From Carboxylicivirga litoralis (GTDB lineage: Bacteria > Bacteroidota > Bacteroidia > Bacteroidales > Marinilabiliaceae): DNA of 64,000 nucleotides. Made by a program: the position numbers and the translations under genes. Location of the stretch: the NCBI RefSeq assembly GCF_025499605.1, contig NZ_JAFMVC010000002.1, positions 248,001-312,000 on the forward strand, read 5' to 3'. A model generated the notes under the pieces. It saw only the letters and a list, made by a program, of their open reading frames with translations. It searched no databases and was not told where the DNA came from. Below, in pieces: positions 37,232 to 47,051 of this stretch (position 1 is its first letter; the number at the start of each line of letters is the position of its first letter).

Positions 37232-38530
37232 TTAGTACTTTTCTAATGCATCGGCTACAATAAATGTGCTCCCTCCAATGAAAATCAAGTCGTTGACACC
37301 TGCATTTTTTTTCGCATCTTCAATTGCTAGATTTACATTAGTATAGGATTCGCCTGTTAGCGCATAAGTATTAGCCATTATCTTAAGCTCCTCTTCATTT
37401 AAACTACGAGGAATAGAGGCTTTGGTAAAATAATATCGGGCTTCCTTTGGCAGGATGTTCAGAACCGCTGCATGGTCTTTGTCGTTCACCATGCCTAAGA
37501 CAATATGAAGTTGGTCATGCGGCGTATTTTGAATTTGCTCAGCCAGCATTTGCATGCCATCAAGGTTATGACCGGTATCGCATATGATACGTGGGTTGTA
37601 GCCAATGTGTTGCCAACGGCCTAATAAACCGGTGTTTTTTACCACATTCTCTAAACCCATATAAATATTTTCAGGAGAGATATTGAATTGTTTACTTCGG
37701 AGCTGTTCAATGATGGCCAATGCTGTTACAACATTCTTTTGTTGATAGCTGCCCAGTAAATCCAGTTTCAAATCAGGATATATAAGTTTTTCGCCTTTCA
37801 TAACCTGGAAGATTTGCTTCTCATCAACCGATAAAGTAGCTGTTGATATAGAAAACTCTGAATCGGCAAAAACGATACTGGAGCCTCTTTCTTGTGCAAT
37901 AGTTTTAAAAACCGATGCTGTTTCTGATTGTGTTTGGCCAATAACAAGCGGAATATCTTTCTTGATAATGCCTCCTTTTTCACCAGCTATCTGGGCCAGA
38001 TTAGTTCCAAGAAAAGCGGTGTGGTCCAAACCAATATTCGTAATGGCTGATACTTCAGGTGTAATGATATTGGTGGAATCCAGTCGGCCTCCCATGCCTA
38101 CTTCAATCACTGCCACATCAACTGCTTCTTGTTTAAAATAATCGAAGGCCATGGCTACCGACATCTCAAAGAAAGAAGGCTGTAACGATTTGATAATTGC
38201 ACTGTGGTTAGCCACGAAATTCACGACAGCTTGCTCAGTAATCATCTGACCGTTTATTCGGATGCGCTCACGAAAATCTTTCAGGTGAGGCGATGTGTAT
38301 AGTCCTACTTTTAATCCTGATTCCTGTAAAACTGATGCAAGACAATGTGATACAGAACCTTTCCCATTGGTGCCAGCTATGTGAATGGTTTTATAGGCTT
38401 TATGTGGATGGTTGAAGTAGTTGTCTAATTCTAAGGTGGTTGCCAAATCGGCTTTATAGGCCGCTTTGCCTACCCTTTGGTACATGGGTAATTGAGCAAA
38501 TAAAAAATCCAGTGTTTCTTTGTAGTTCAT
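37232..38530 (-). CDS. folC: Folylpolyglutamate/dihydrofolate synthase
   Basis: Mur-ligase-like enzyme adding glutamate to folates. 432 residues. The ATP-binding loop is at residues 53-59 (HIAGTNGKGSVSH); SPHLKDFRERIRINGQMI is the folate-site loop; VAVIEVGMGGRLDSTNIITP and ITNIGLDHTAFLG are strong FolC signatures; the C-terminal domain has ICDTGHNLDGMQ. The -7-like TAATTTTG (minus strand, 38534-38541) lies only 3 bases before the ATG, so the mRNA could be nearly leaderless. Confidence 0.96.
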   Translation of the reverse strand: MNYKETLDFLFAQLPMYQRVGKAAYKADLATTLELDNYFNHPHKAYKTIHIAGTNGKGSVSHCLASVLQESGLKVGLYTSPHLKDFRERIRINGQMITEQAVVNFVANHSAIIKSLQPSFFEMSVAMAFDYFKQEAVDVAVIEVGMGGRLDSTNIITPEVSAITNIGLDHTAFLGTNLAQIAGEKGGIIKKDIPLVIGQTQSETASVFKTIAQERGSSIVFADSEFSISTATLSVDEKQIFQVMKGEKLIYPDLKLDLLGSYQQKNVVTALAIIEQLRSKQFNISPENIYMGLENVVKNTGLLGRWQHIGYNPRIICDTGHNLDGMQMLAEQIQNTPHDQLHIVLGMVNDKDHAAVLNILPKEARYYFTKASIPRSLNEEELKIMANTYALTGESYTNVNLAIEDAKKNAGVNDLIFIGGSTFIVADALEKY

Positions 38531-38610
38531 GATGCAAAATTATGGCATATTCTGATTTTTGAGGCTATTTTTTCTCTATCTTTAAGAGAAACGAAACAAA
38601 ACCGCTCTAT

Positions 38611-39927
38611 ATGGCTAAGAAAATTTTTATTCTTGACACAAACGTTCTTTTACACGACCACAAATGTATATACAACTTCGAGGAAAACGATGTGATTATC
38701 CCAATAGTTGTGCTCGAGGAACTCGATAGATTCAAAAAAGGGAATGACTTAATCAACTTTCAGGCGAGGGAATTTGCCCGTGAAATGGATAAAATGGCTG
38801 GGGAGAAGGCCTTTAAAGAAGGGATACCTTTGGGCTCCAAAAAAGGAAAGTTATTTGTGGCAACGGGTAAGCCAACGCCCGAGGTAATGAAGGAATCATT
38901 TAGCGAAAATACGTCTGATCATCGAATATTAGCAGTCTCACTTCATGTAAAAGCGGAGTTCCCCAGAAGGCAAACGGTGCTTATTACCAAAGATATCAAC
39001 CTTCGTTTGAAAGCTAAATCTCTTGGCTTAGCTTCTGAAGATTATGAAAACGATAAAGTAAAGGATATTGATATTCTCGACAAAGGAGTTGAGATACATG
39101 AAGATTTTGATAAGGCTTTGATTGAAGCATTATACCAGCATCAGGGCATCCCTATTGATGAGTTTCCAATGAAGGATTTGCCGGCCAACCAGTATTTTGT
39201 TTTGCGCAATGGCAATCAATCGGTGCTGGCACACAACGATGCTTATTCGGGATTGATTCGTCGCGTTGAAAAGCATGGAGCCTATGGTATTGATCCTCGA
39301 AATGCTGAGCAGACTTTTTCATTGAATGCTTTGTTAAATCCCGATATTAAACTGGTTTCTTTATCAGGAAAAGCAGGAACAGGTAAAACCTTACTGGCGT
39401 TGGCAGCAGCCTTGCAACAGCACAGGCAGTACAGCCAGATATTGTTGGCTCGTCCCATTGTGCCATTGGCCAATCGCGATTTGGGTTTTTTACCTGGCGA
39501 TATCAATGAAAAGATTGGACCATATATGCAACCGTTGTTCGATAACCTGGGAGTGATTAAAAGTCGATTTAAGGCAACCAGTAAAGAGGTGAACAATCTG
39601 GATGAGATGCTGAAAAATGAGCAGTTAATCATCACGCCTTTGGCGTATATCAGAGGGCGCAGTTTGTCTGATGCTTTCTTTATTGTGGATGAAGCACAAA
39701 ACCTGACGCCACATGAAGTGAAGACTATCATAACACGAGCTGGTGAAGGTACCAAAATGATTTTTACGGGCGATGTGCAGCAAATTGATTCGCCGTATCT
39801 GGATATGCAGTCAAATGGCTTGGCCTACCTGACTGATAAAATGAAGGGACAGGAAATTTTTGCCCATGTTAACCTGGTGAAAGGCGAAAGAAGTTACTTA
39901 GCTGAGCTGGCTTCTGATTTGTTGTAA
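38611..39927 (+). CDS. PhoH-like ATPase with N-terminal PIN domain
   Basis: 438 residues. The N-terminal PIN nuclease fold (about 1-150) starts IFILDTNVLLHD, with acidic residues at the expected sites (SDHRILAV, ITKDINLRLKAK). The C-terminal PhoH ATPase has Walker A GKAGTGKT at 253-260, Walker B AFFIVDEAQNLTPHEVKTII and sensor FTGDVQQIDSPYLD. This PIN-PhoH combination (PhoH2/YlaK-like) has been described as an RNA helicase/RNase. No adjacent antitoxin is seen. It is monocistronic, ended by the hairpin at 39967-40006. Confidence 0.92.
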   Translation: MAKKIFILDTNVLLHDHKCIYNFEENDVIIPIVVLEELDRFKKGNDLINFQAREFAREMDKMAGEKAFKEGIPLGSKKGKLFVATGKPTPEVMKESFSENTSDHRILAVSLHVKAEFPRRQTVLITKDINLRLKAKSLGLASEDYENDKVKDIDILDKGVEIHEDFDKALIEALYQHQGIPIDEFPMKDLPANQYFVLRNGNQSVLAHNDAYSGLIRRVEKHGAYGIDPRNAEQTFSLNALLNPDIKLVSLSGKAGTGKTLLALAAALQQHRQYSQILLARPIVPLANRDLGFLPGDINEKIGPYMQPLFDNLGVIKSRFKATSKEVNNLDEMLKNEQLIITPLAYIRGRSLSDAFFIVDEAQNLTPHEVKTIITRAGEGTKMIFTGDVQQIDSPYLDMQSNGLAYLTDKMKGQEIFAHVNLVKGERSYLAELASDLL

Positions 39928-39966
39928 TTAACTGTTTAAGCTTTCAAATATTTATAAATATTTAAT

Positions 39967-40006
39967 AGCTATTGGCTGAAGTCTATCAGCTGATAGCTTT
40001 TTTTTA
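39967..40006 (+). terminator. Terminator after phoH-like gene
   Basis: AGCTAT(TG)GCTGA pairs with TCAGC(TG)ATAGCT across a 6-base loop and is followed by eight T. The T run overlaps the -7 element of the next gene. Confidence 0.75.
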
Positions 40007-40012
40007 CCTTTG
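40005..40012 (+). promoter_or_regulatory. Bacteroidota-type -7 element for the mtaB operon
   Basis: TACCTTTG followed by CAC, an exact TAnnTTTG match, 22 bases before the mtaB ATG. No clear -33 element, since the upstream hairpin occupies that space. Confidence 0.6.
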
Positions 40013-40034
40013 CACTTTCATTTTTTTTACAACG

Positions 40035-41351
40035 ATGATTGATACTTCGGTTTTTGAAAATAAGAAAGTGGCGTTTCACACCTTTGGATGTAAGCTCAAT
40101 TTCAGCGAAACATCAACAGTGGCGCGCACCATGGTAGAGGCTGGTTTTGAGAAGGTAGATATTTCTGAACATGCCGATGTGTATTTGTTTAATACGTGCT
40201 CGGTAACGGAGCTAGCCGATAAAAAATGCAAGCAGGTTATTCGAAAAGCCATCAAGCAAAATCCAAATGCCTTTATTGTAGTGACTGGATGCTTTGCTCA
40301 ACTAAAACCAGAAACGGTCTCAAATATTGAAGGGGTAGATTTGGTATTGGGCTCCAACGAAAAATTTGACATCCTTCAATATATGGAGGACTTTAAAAAG
40401 GTTGATAGAGCCACGATTCATGCTGGACAAATCGGAAAGAATAAAGAGTTTAAACCATCCTATTCGTTTGGCGATCGCACCCGCTGTTTTTTAAAAGTGC
40501 AAGATGGATGTGATTACTTCTGCAGTTACTGTACTATCCCTTTCGCTCGGGGGAGAAGCCGAAGTGACACAATTGCCAATACAATTCAACAGGCCGAAAA
40601 AGCAGCCAGTGGAGGTGCTAAAGAAATCATTTTGACGGGTGTTAATATTGGTGATTTCGGTAAGGAATCAGGCGAGTCGTTCTTTGAATTAATCAAAGCG
40701 CTTGAAAAAGTGGAAGGTGTTGAACGTTTTCGTATTTCGTCCATCGAGCCTAACTTGCTGACTGACGAAATAATTCAGTTTGTGGCCAAATCAAATAAGT
40801 TTATGCCGCATTTTCACATTCCTTTGCAGTCGGGTTCTGATAAAGTGCTTAAGCTGATGAAGCGGAAATATGATACGGCTCTGTTTCGATCGAAGGTTGA
40901 ACGCATTAAGGAACTTATACCGCATGCTTTTATTGGTGTGGATGTGATTGTTGGTGTTCGGGGTGAGTCGGGCGAAGATTTTAAAACCACACATCAATTC
41001 TTGGCCGATTTGGATATCTCACAATTGCATGTGTTTACTTATTCCGAACGACCTAATACACAGGCTTTAAAAATTGATGAGGTGGTGCCTGTTCCGGAAC
41101 GTAAAGAGCGAAGTAAAATACTGCATGAATTATCAGAAAAGAAAACACGGCATTTTTACAAGCAATATATTGGCCATGAAAACACCGTGTTGTTCGAAGG
41201 CGCTGAGCATGATGGCATGATTAATGGCTTCACAGAAAATTACATCAAGGTTGAGGTGCCTTATGAAAGTCATTTGAGCAATACCATTCAGCCTGTCAAG
41301 CTGAAGCATTTAGCCCTGGGAAGCTTAAATATGGTCGCAGAATTAATATAA
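40035..41351 (+). CDS. mtaB: tRNA ms2t6A37 methylthiotransferase MtaB
   Basis: Radical-SAM enzyme adding a methylthio group to t6A37 of ANN-decoding tRNAs. 438 residues from ATG 40035; the upstream open frame to 39972 covers the promoter and is rejected. The N-terminal UPF0004 cluster Cys are residues 19 (FGCKLNFSE), 55 (NTCSVTEL) and 86 (TGCFAQL). The radical-SAM cluster is Cys159/163/166 (GCDYFCSYC). A C-terminal TRAM domain follows. The opening HTFGCKLNFSET is more MtaB-like than MiaB-like. It heads an operon with suhB, an acyltransferase and a glycosyltransferase. Confidence 0.93.
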   Translation: MIDTSVFENKKVAFHTFGCKLNFSETSTVARTMVEAGFEKVDISEHADVYLFNTCSVTELADKKCKQVIRKAIKQNPNAFIVVTGCFAQLKPETVSNIEGVDLVLGSNEKFDILQYMEDFKKVDRATIHAGQIGKNKEFKPSYSFGDRTRCFLKVQDGCDYFCSYCTIPFARGRSRSDTIANTIQQAEKAASGGAKEIILTGVNIGDFGKESGESFFELIKALEKVEGVERFRISSIEPNLLTDEIIQFVAKSNKFMPHFHIPLQSGSDKVLKLMKRKYDTALFRSKVERIKELIPHAFIGVDVIVGVRGESGEDFKTTHQFLADLDISQLHVFTYSERPNTQALKIDEVVPVPERKERSKILHELSEKKTRHFYKQYIGHENTVLFEGAEHDGMINGFTENYIKVEVPYESHLSNTIQPVKLKHLALGSLNMVAELI

Positions 41352-41356
41352 AACAC

Positions 41357-42142
41357 ATGGATTATCAATCGTTATGTCAGCAGGTTTGTGATTTGGCAAA
41401 AGCCACCGGAGCGTTTATAAAAAACGAACGCAAGCATTCATCTGTCGATGTTGAAGTGAAAGGTAGTAACGATTTTGTTACCCAGGTCGATAAGGCATCG
41501 GAACGAAAAATTATTGAAGGCTTGAAAAAGTTGCTGCCCCAAAGTGGTTTTATTGCCGAAGAAGGAACGGATAATAGCAAGGGTGATGTGTATAACTGGA
41601 TAATTGACCCCATTGATGGGACAACTAATTTTATTCATGGATTATCGCCTTATGCCATTAGTATTGCTCTGCAGGAAAATGACCAATTAGTGCTTGGTGT
41701 TGTTTATGAAATTGGTTTGGACGAGTGTTTTTATTCCTATAAAGAAGGAGCTGCGTGTTTGAATGGGGTACAAATTCAAGTGTCAAAAACAAAGACGGTT
41801 AAAGATAGTTTGATTGCAACAGGCTTCCCATATTCCAACTATTCGCGTTTAGAGGGGTTTATGAAATCGATTCAGTATTTTATGGAACATTCGCGGGGTT
41901 TGCGCCGATTGGGTTCGGCTGCTACTGACCTTGCTTATGTAGCATGTGGTCGTTTCGATTCGTTTTATGAATATAACTTAAAGCCCTGGGATGTAGCGGC
42001 TGGTGCTTTTTTGATTCAGCAAGCAGGTGGTGCTGTATGTGATTTTGAAGGTGGTGATAACTATCTGTTTGGAATGGAGATAATTGCCTCAAATAGTGCT
42101 ACTTTTAATGAGTTTAAAACGATAATAAATGATATAATGTAA
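41357..42142 (+). CDS. suhB: Inositol monophosphatase family protein
   Basis: 261 residues, Mg-dependent phosphatase fold. Metal-site motifs are all present: GFIAEEGTDN, WIIDPIDGTTNFIHGLSPYA and the second signature KPWDVAAGAFLIQQAGGAV. The substrate in this organism is uncertain: inositol-1-phosphate, or other sugar phosphates or nucleotides. It begins 5 bases after mtaB and ends 1 base before the acyltransferase gene, so co-translation is likely. Confidence 0.92.
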   Translation: MDYQSLCQQVCDLAKATGAFIKNERKHSSVDVEVKGSNDFVTQVDKASERKIIEGLKKLLPQSGFIAEEGTDNSKGDVYNWIIDPIDGTTNFIHGLSPYAISIALQENDQLVLGVVYEIGLDECFYSYKEGAACLNGVQIQVSKTKTVKDSLIATGFPYSNYSRLEGFMKSIQYFMEHSRGLRRLGSAATDLAYVACGRFDSFYEYNLKPWDVAAGAFLIQQAGGAVCDFEGGDNYLFGMEIIASNSATFNEFKTIINDIM

Positions 42143-42143
42143 T

Positions 42144-43037
42144 ATGCAAAAAATTGGCAATTATATATCACTGGGTTTTTTGTGGTTGTTTAGTTTGCAA
42201 CCATTTTTTATTCTTTATTTATACTCCGATTTGTTATATCACGTTATTCGGCTAATTGGTTATCGTCGAAGCGTTATTAATAAAAATCTGCGCTATTCAT
42301 TTCCTGATAAATCACAAGCAGAATTAAGAGATATCCGCTTGAAATTCTACCGAAATTTTTGTGATGTGATGGTTGAAACGATTAAAGTTCAATCGATGAC
42401 GGAAAAGCAGATGCGGCAGCGCGTCAAGTGGAATAATTCTGAAGTTATTGATCGATTTACGCATCAGGGTAAAGATGTGATTGCAGTGATGGGGCATTAC
42501 TGTAACTGGGAATGGATCCCATCTATCAATTTAAATGTAGATTGCCTTGGCTGTGCCACCTATCGACCATTGAAAAACAAAGAGTTCGACAAGTATATGT
42601 TGAAATTGCGTGGAAAATGGGGAACCAAAAACTTTACGATGGCCGATACGATTCGTGAACTTATTAAGCTAAGAAGGCGCAATGTAAGGTATATTATTGG
42701 ACTAATAGCTGACCAATCGCCGGGAAAGAAAACGTTGAATTACTGGACCAACTTCTTAAATCAGAATACTGCTGTTATACTGGGACCTGAAAAAATTGCT
42801 AAGTCTACCAAGTCACCTGTAGTTTACCTGGATATGCAACGTGTTAAGCGCGGTTATTATGAGGTGAATGTAATACCGGTGTCGGATGATCCGCTTAGTA
42901 CAGAGGAATATGAAATTACAGAAAAGCATTTACGTTTGTTGGAAGATGCGATTAAAAGAAAGCCGGAGAATTGGTTATGGTCGCACAAGCGTTGGAAGTA
43001 TTCTGAAAACCGTGAAATATCTGAAGTCGAAAGTTAA
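42144..43037 (+). CDS. Lipid A biosynthesis-type lysophospholipid acyltransferase (LpxL/HtrB family)
   Basis: 297 residues. A membrane-anchoring N-terminal region (SLGFLWLFSLQPFFILYLYS) precedes the LPLAT domain with the catalytic His-x4-acid motif in GHYCNWEWIPSINL (His then Glu). IIGLIADQSPGKK is the second family motif. It probably acts on the inner membrane surface, adding secondary acyl chains to lipid A or related lipids. Its neighbour encodes a glycosyltransferase, consistent with envelope lipid or polysaccharide assembly. Confidence 0.9.
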   Translation: MQKIGNYISLGFLWLFSLQPFFILYLYSDLLYHVIRLIGYRRSVINKNLRYSFPDKSQAELRDIRLKFYRNFCDVMVETIKVQSMTEKQMRQRVKWNNSEVIDRFTHQGKDVIAVMGHYCNWEWIPSINLNVDCLGCATYRPLKNKEFDKYMLKLRGKWGTKNFTMADTIRELIKLRRRNVRYIIGLIADQSPGKKTLNYWTNFLNQNTAVILGPEKIAKSTKSPVVYLDMQRVKRGYYEVNVIPVSDDPLSTEEYEITEKHLRLLEDAIKRKPENWLWSHKRWKYSENREISEVES

Positions 43038-43045
43038 GTACTGAT

Positions 43046-44080
43046 ATGTCAAAAACAGCTGTTGTAATACTTAATTGGAATGGTGAGGCTTTGTTGAAAA
43101 AGTTTTTGCCTGTTGTTGTTGAAAATTCGGAATATCCCAATGTGGAGATTATCGTGGCAGATAATGCTTCAACCGATAACAGTGTGGCTTTTGTAGAAAA
43201 GAACTTTTCCAAAGTTGGCCTTATTCAACTCGATAAAAATTATGGGTTCGCCGGTGGTTACAATAAGGCGCTTCAGCAAGTTGAAGCTGATTATTATTTA
43301 TTACTCAATAGTGATGTTGCGCCTGAAGCGGATTGGTTAGGGCCTTTGATTAAGGAAATGGATGCAGAACCGAACTTAGGTGCCTGTATGCCGAAGATTC
43401 GAGCCTATAACGAGCCCGATAAATTTGAGTATGCAGGTGCTTCGGGGGGGTATATCGATTTATTTGGTTATCCGTTTTGCCGGGGGCGCATATTGAATAG
43501 CATCGAGAGTGATAATGGTCAGTACAACGAGCCCTTACCTGTTTTTTGGGCATCTGGTGCTGCATTAATGATCCGTTCCGAATTGTATTTGAAAGCAGGA
43601 GGTCTGGATGAAGCATTTTTTGCCCATATGGAAGAGATTGATTTGTGTTGGCGCATAAAAAATATGGGGCTTGACATCAAGATTCTTCCATCGTCAGAAG
43701 TTTTACATGTGGGGGGTGCCACACTAAGCCAGCAAAATGCTAAGAAGACCTTTCTTAACTTCAGAAATAACTTATTGATGCTTGTTAAAAACCTGCCATC
43801 GAAACGTTTGTTACCAATCTTGTTTATTAGGATGGTGTTGGATGGAATTGCCGGCCTTCATTTTATTTCAAAAGGGGAATTCAGGCATTTTATGGCTGTT
43901 TTAAAGGCGCATTTTAGCTTTTATGCAAAGTTGCCTTATGTTTGTCGTTTGCGTAAGCAGCAAGCGTCATTCAGGGTTAAAAACGCCCACAAAGAGATTT
44001 ATCCTCAAAGCATTATTTGGGCATTCTATATAAAAGGATTAAGAAGGTTTAGTGAGCTAAAACACTATCATCTCGATTAA
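43046..44080 (+). CDS. Family 2 glycosyltransferase
   Basis: 344 residues. The GT-A fold starts TAVVILNWNGEALLKKFLPV; the nucleotide-sugar region includes VADNASTDNSVAFVE and YYLLLNSDVAPEADWL (DxD-like). FFAHMEEIDLCWRIKNMGLD is the catalytic-base region. It resembles rhamnosyltransferase-like GT2 enzymes; donor and acceptor are unknown. Its TAA stop overlaps the murF stop on the opposite strand by three bases. It ends the mtaB operon. Confidence 0.93.
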   Translation: MSKTAVVILNWNGEALLKKFLPVVVENSEYPNVEIIVADNASTDNSVAFVEKNFSKVGLIQLDKNYGFAGGYNKALQQVEADYYLLLNSDVAPEADWLGPLIKEMDAEPNLGACMPKIRAYNEPDKFEYAGASGGYIDLFGYPFCRGRILNSIESDNGQYNEPLPVFWASGAALMIRSELYLKAGGLDEAFFAHMEEIDLCWRIKNMGLDIKILPSSEVLHVGGATLSQQNAKKTFLNFRNNLLMLVKNLPSKRLLPILFIRMVLDGIAGLHFISKGEFRHFMAVLKAHFSFYAKLPYVCRLRKQQASFRVKNAHKEIYPQSIIWAFYIKGLRRFSELKHYHLD

Positions 44081-45369
44081 AGATGAGGTAACAATTCCTC
44101 TAGTTTATTGCTTCGTGAGCCTTTAATCAGGATGCTTTTACTAATTAAGGGCTTGGCTTCCATTTCTTTTATCAAGATGTCGTTATTGAGATAAAAGTCT
44201 GCGCCGGATGTGTTTAAGTCTTTAAATTCAGAGCCAATAATGATGACCCTTTCAAACGATAAACTATTGGCTGTATCAAGTAGTTTTTGATGCTCTTTAT
44301 TGCAGTTGTCGCCCAATTCCTTCATGCTGCCCAATATAACCACTTTGTTTTGAGCATCTATTTCTGAGAAATTCTGTAATGCCACCTGCATGCTTGAAGG
44401 ATTGGCATTATAAGCATCCATTATAATCTGGTTGTTCTCTGATTTAATAAACTGCGACCGGTTGTTAGTTGGCGTATAATTTTCAATGGCAGCATTGATG
44501 TCTTCAATATTCACTTCAAAAAACTGACCAATACAAATGGCAGAAAGGATATTTTCGAGGTTGTAAGCGCCAATTAATTGTGTTTGTAATGAAAAGCTGT
44601 TATCGGCTTCCTGATGCCATTTTATCGCAATAAAAGGATTGTTCTTTGTTATCTGACCATAAACAAAACCACAGTCTTTACCGAATTCAACCCGATTGTC
44701 AATGTCGGCTGCCATTTGCATTAAGTGCTGGTTGTCGTGGTTTATAAACAACCTTCCATTGTTGTTTTTTAAATATTTGTATAATTCACCTTTGGCTGTT
44801 TTAACACCTTCAAAAGAGCCAAAGCCTTCGAGGTGAGCTTTGCCAACATTGGTAATCATTCCATAATCAGGTTCGGCAATCTTACACAACAACTCAATTT
44901 CACCAATGTGATTTGCACCCATTTCAACAATGCCTAGCTCAATGGATGTATCCATGCTAAGTAAGGTTAATGGAACGCCAATGTGATTGTTGTAGTTGCC
45001 AGCTGTGGCTTTAATTTTGAATTTCTGGCTTGTCACTGCGGCCACCAGCTCTTTTGTAGTTGTTTTTCCATTAGTACCGGTGATGGCAATAATCGGGATG
45101 CCTAAATAGCGACGATGATAAAGTGCTAGTTCCTGCAGGCATGAAAGGACATCGTCAACAATAAAAACATTTTTGAGGCCAGTCAGAGTTGTGTCATCTG
45201 CCACGGCATATGCAGCACCCTTGTCGAGCACATCTTTAACGTACTTGTTGCCGTCGAAGTTAGCTCCTTTTAAAGCAAAAAAGATAACATCTTTGTTGTT
45301 GCTTCGGCTATCGGTTGAAACGCCTTTGCTCGATAAAAAGGCTTTGTGTATGGCAGCTATTTGACTCAT
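44077..45369 (-). CDS. murF: UDP-MurNAc-tripeptide D-alanyl-D-alanine ligase
   Basis: Adds D-Ala-D-Ala to the peptidoglycan precursor in the cytoplasm. 430 residues from ATG 45369 (MSQIAAIHKAFLSSKGVSTD); the 12 upstream codons are not family-like. Markers: SRSNNKDVIFFALKGANFDG (N-domain), the P loop AITGTNGKTTTKELV, NHIGVPLTLLSM, GMITNVGKAHLEGFG and MDAYNANPSSMQVALQNF in the C-domain. No other mur genes are adjacent. The gene converges on the GT2 gene with overlapping stops and no terminator between them. Confidence 0.96.
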   Translation of the reverse strand: MSQIAAIHKAFLSSKGVSTDSRSNNKDVIFFALKGANFDGNKYVKDVLDKGAAYAVADDTTLTGLKNVFIVDDVLSCLQELALYHRRYLGIPIIAITGTNGKTTTKELVAAVTSQKFKIKATAGNYNNHIGVPLTLLSMDTSIELGIVEMGANHIGEIELLCKIAEPDYGMITNVGKAHLEGFGSFEGVKTAKGELYKYLKNNNGRLFINHDNQHLMQMAADIDNRVEFGKDCGFVYGQITKNNPFIAIKWHQEADNSFSLQTQLIGAYNLENILSAICIGQFFEVNIEDINAAIENYTPTNNRSQFIKSENNQIIMDAYNANPSSMQVALQNFSEIDAQNKVVILGSMKELGDNCNKEHQKLLDTANSLSFERVIIIGSEFKDLNTSGADFYLNNDILIKEMEAKPLISKSILIKGSRSNKLEELLPHL

Positions 45370-45406
45370 GATGGAGTAGGATGAATGATTACTATTCAAA
45401 AACAAA

Positions 45407-45443
45407 AATAAAAAAAGAGGCTAACTTTTAAAGTTAGCCTCTT
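45407..45443 (-). terminator. Terminator after gldJ
   Basis: AAGAGGCTAACTT (45415-45427) pairs with AAGTTAGCCTCTT (45431-45443), a 13-bp stem with a 3-base loop; on the minus strand it runs into seven T. Confidence 0.9.
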
Positions 45444-45464
45444 GATAATATTCTGCTATAAGAA

Positions 45465-46964
45465 TTATTTTTTTCCACTGCTTACCGGACTTCCTACACG
45501 TGTCATTGCACAACGGAAACCTAGGTCATCGCGGCTTTCTCTTTCGTCAAGGTAACGGCGAGCACCAGGTGCTAACCAATAGGCACGGTCTCTCCAGCCA
45601 CCACCTTTATAGACGCGTGAGCGGTCAGATACAAGGCTACCAAGGCTGCTGTTAGGAGCTCCAGAATACATATTGCTTGTATTCGAATCGTTATCGTTCC
45701 AGTCAGTACCTGTTACAGCGTTTGATGTAGCATCACCATCGGCATAGTTACGGTTGTCTGATGTTCGGTAGTTTTTACGATTTAAGATGTCCTTATCTTC
45801 TTCGCTTCTGTAACGAATGCGTCCAAGGCTGTCTTTTTCAACAATGTATCCTTCCTCGTCAAGAACTTTTTGCTTAAATACGTTACCACGGTATGGGCTG
45901 AATTCTTCAACATCTTCGAATGATAATGGGCGATATACATCGGCAACCCACTCATTTACGTTACCGGCCATACAGTATAAACCGTAGTCGTTAGGGTAAT
46001 ACGAGTCAACCGCTACAGTGATGTCACCACCATCGTTCAGGTTACCGGCCATACCCATCATATCACCAGTACCTCTTACGAAGTTGGCCATCATTTTACC
46101 ACGCTCTTTTTTGTCAGCGTTTCGTGTGATGTGACCATCCCAAGGATAGATACGACGGTTTGTCATGCGCTCGTCGTAAGAGTTACCAATCAAACCAAGA
46201 GCAGCATATTCCCACTCAGCTTCAGTTGGGAGGCGATAGCGTGGTAAAAGCATACCATCATCCCATCTTACACGGCGTGTATCGTTATTTGGATTTAAAT
46301 CTTCCATTGGGTTTTTGCCCTGGATACCTTCGTATTGGCCATATAAATAGGCTTCGGTGTTGAAGTTATTTTCGCCAATCTGGTTAACGTCAAATTCAAG
46401 GATGCCTTCGTCAACCAAAATCATCTCGTTAACACGGTCGGTACGCCATTTACAATAATCTTGTGCCTGAACATGGCTAACACCAACTACTGGGTATTCA
46501 GCATAAGCTGGGTGACGCAGGTAGTTTTCAACCATTGGCTCGTTATAGGCCATTGGACGACGCCATACCAATGTATCAGGTAAAGCCTTGCGGTAAACTT
46601 CAGGATAATCAACATAAACACGTTGAATCCAGAATAAATACTCAAGGTAATCAATGTTTCTTACTTCTGTTTCGTCCATGTAAAACGAAGGAACTGTTAC
46701 ACGACGAGGAGCGTTGTTCCATTCATAAAGAACATCTTGCTCAACACGACCCATAATAAAGGTACCACCTTCAATAAAGGTTAATCCAGGTCCGGTTTCT
46801 TGCTCATAACCTGACTTGTATTGAAAGCCACCATTGTCTGGGTTATTATATTCCCAACCTGTAGCAGAAGAAACAGATTTGCTTCCACCGCCTTTACTAC
46901 ATGACGATAAGCCTACTAAGCTAAAAGCCAAAACAGCCAATATAACTGCGGTATTTAATCTCAT
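45465..46964 (-). CDS. gldJ: Gliding/T9SS lipoprotein GldJ
   Basis: 499 residues from ATG 46964. The signal peptide has a lipobox LSSC with lipidated Cys22. The rest is an FGE-sulfatase (SUMF1-like) fold: FIEGGTFIMGRVEQD near the start, RLPTEAEWEYAALG, CMAGNVNEWVADVYRP, VYKGGGWRDRAYWLAPGARR and LGFRCAMTRVG at the end. GldJ and GldK share this fold; I call GldJ because the gene lies divergent to porU-porV, the context seen for gldJ in Flavobacterium johnsoniae. GldJ is needed for stability of the T9SS/gliding ring proteins. Confidence 0.87.
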   Translation of the reverse strand: MRLNTAVILAVLAFSLVGLSSCSKGGGSKSVSSATGWEYNNPDNGGFQYKSGYEQETGPGLTFIEGGTFIMGRVEQDVLYEWNNAPRRVTVPSFYMDETEVRNIDYLEYLFWIQRVYVDYPEVYRKALPDTLVWRRPMAYNEPMVENYLRHPAYAEYPVVGVSHVQAQDYCKWRTDRVNEMILVDEGILEFDVNQIGENNFNTEAYLYGQYEGIQGKNPMEDLNPNNDTRRVRWDDGMLLPRYRLPTEAEWEYAALGLIGNSYDERMTNRRIYPWDGHITRNADKKERGKMMANFVRGTGDMMGMAGNLNDGGDITVAVDSYYPNDYGLYCMAGNVNEWVADVYRPLSFEDVEEFSPYRGNVFKQKVLDEEGYIVEKDSLGRIRYRSEEDKDILNRKNYRTSDNRNYADGDATSNAVTGTDWNDNDSNTSNMYSGAPNSSLGSLVSDRSRVYKGGGWRDRAYWLAPGARRYLDERESRDDLGFRCAMTRVGSPVSSGKK

Positions 46965-47051
46965 AGCACTTTGATATTGTATTCTAATTATCAATTATTT
47001 ACAAACTCGATATTCACGCACGTTAGACGTGTAACTGACTCCATTATACTG

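Noticed and set aside
39282-39755. Minus-strand frame of 157 residues
   Set aside because: It is antisense to the PhoH ATPase domain, with Ser/Cys-rich shadow composition.
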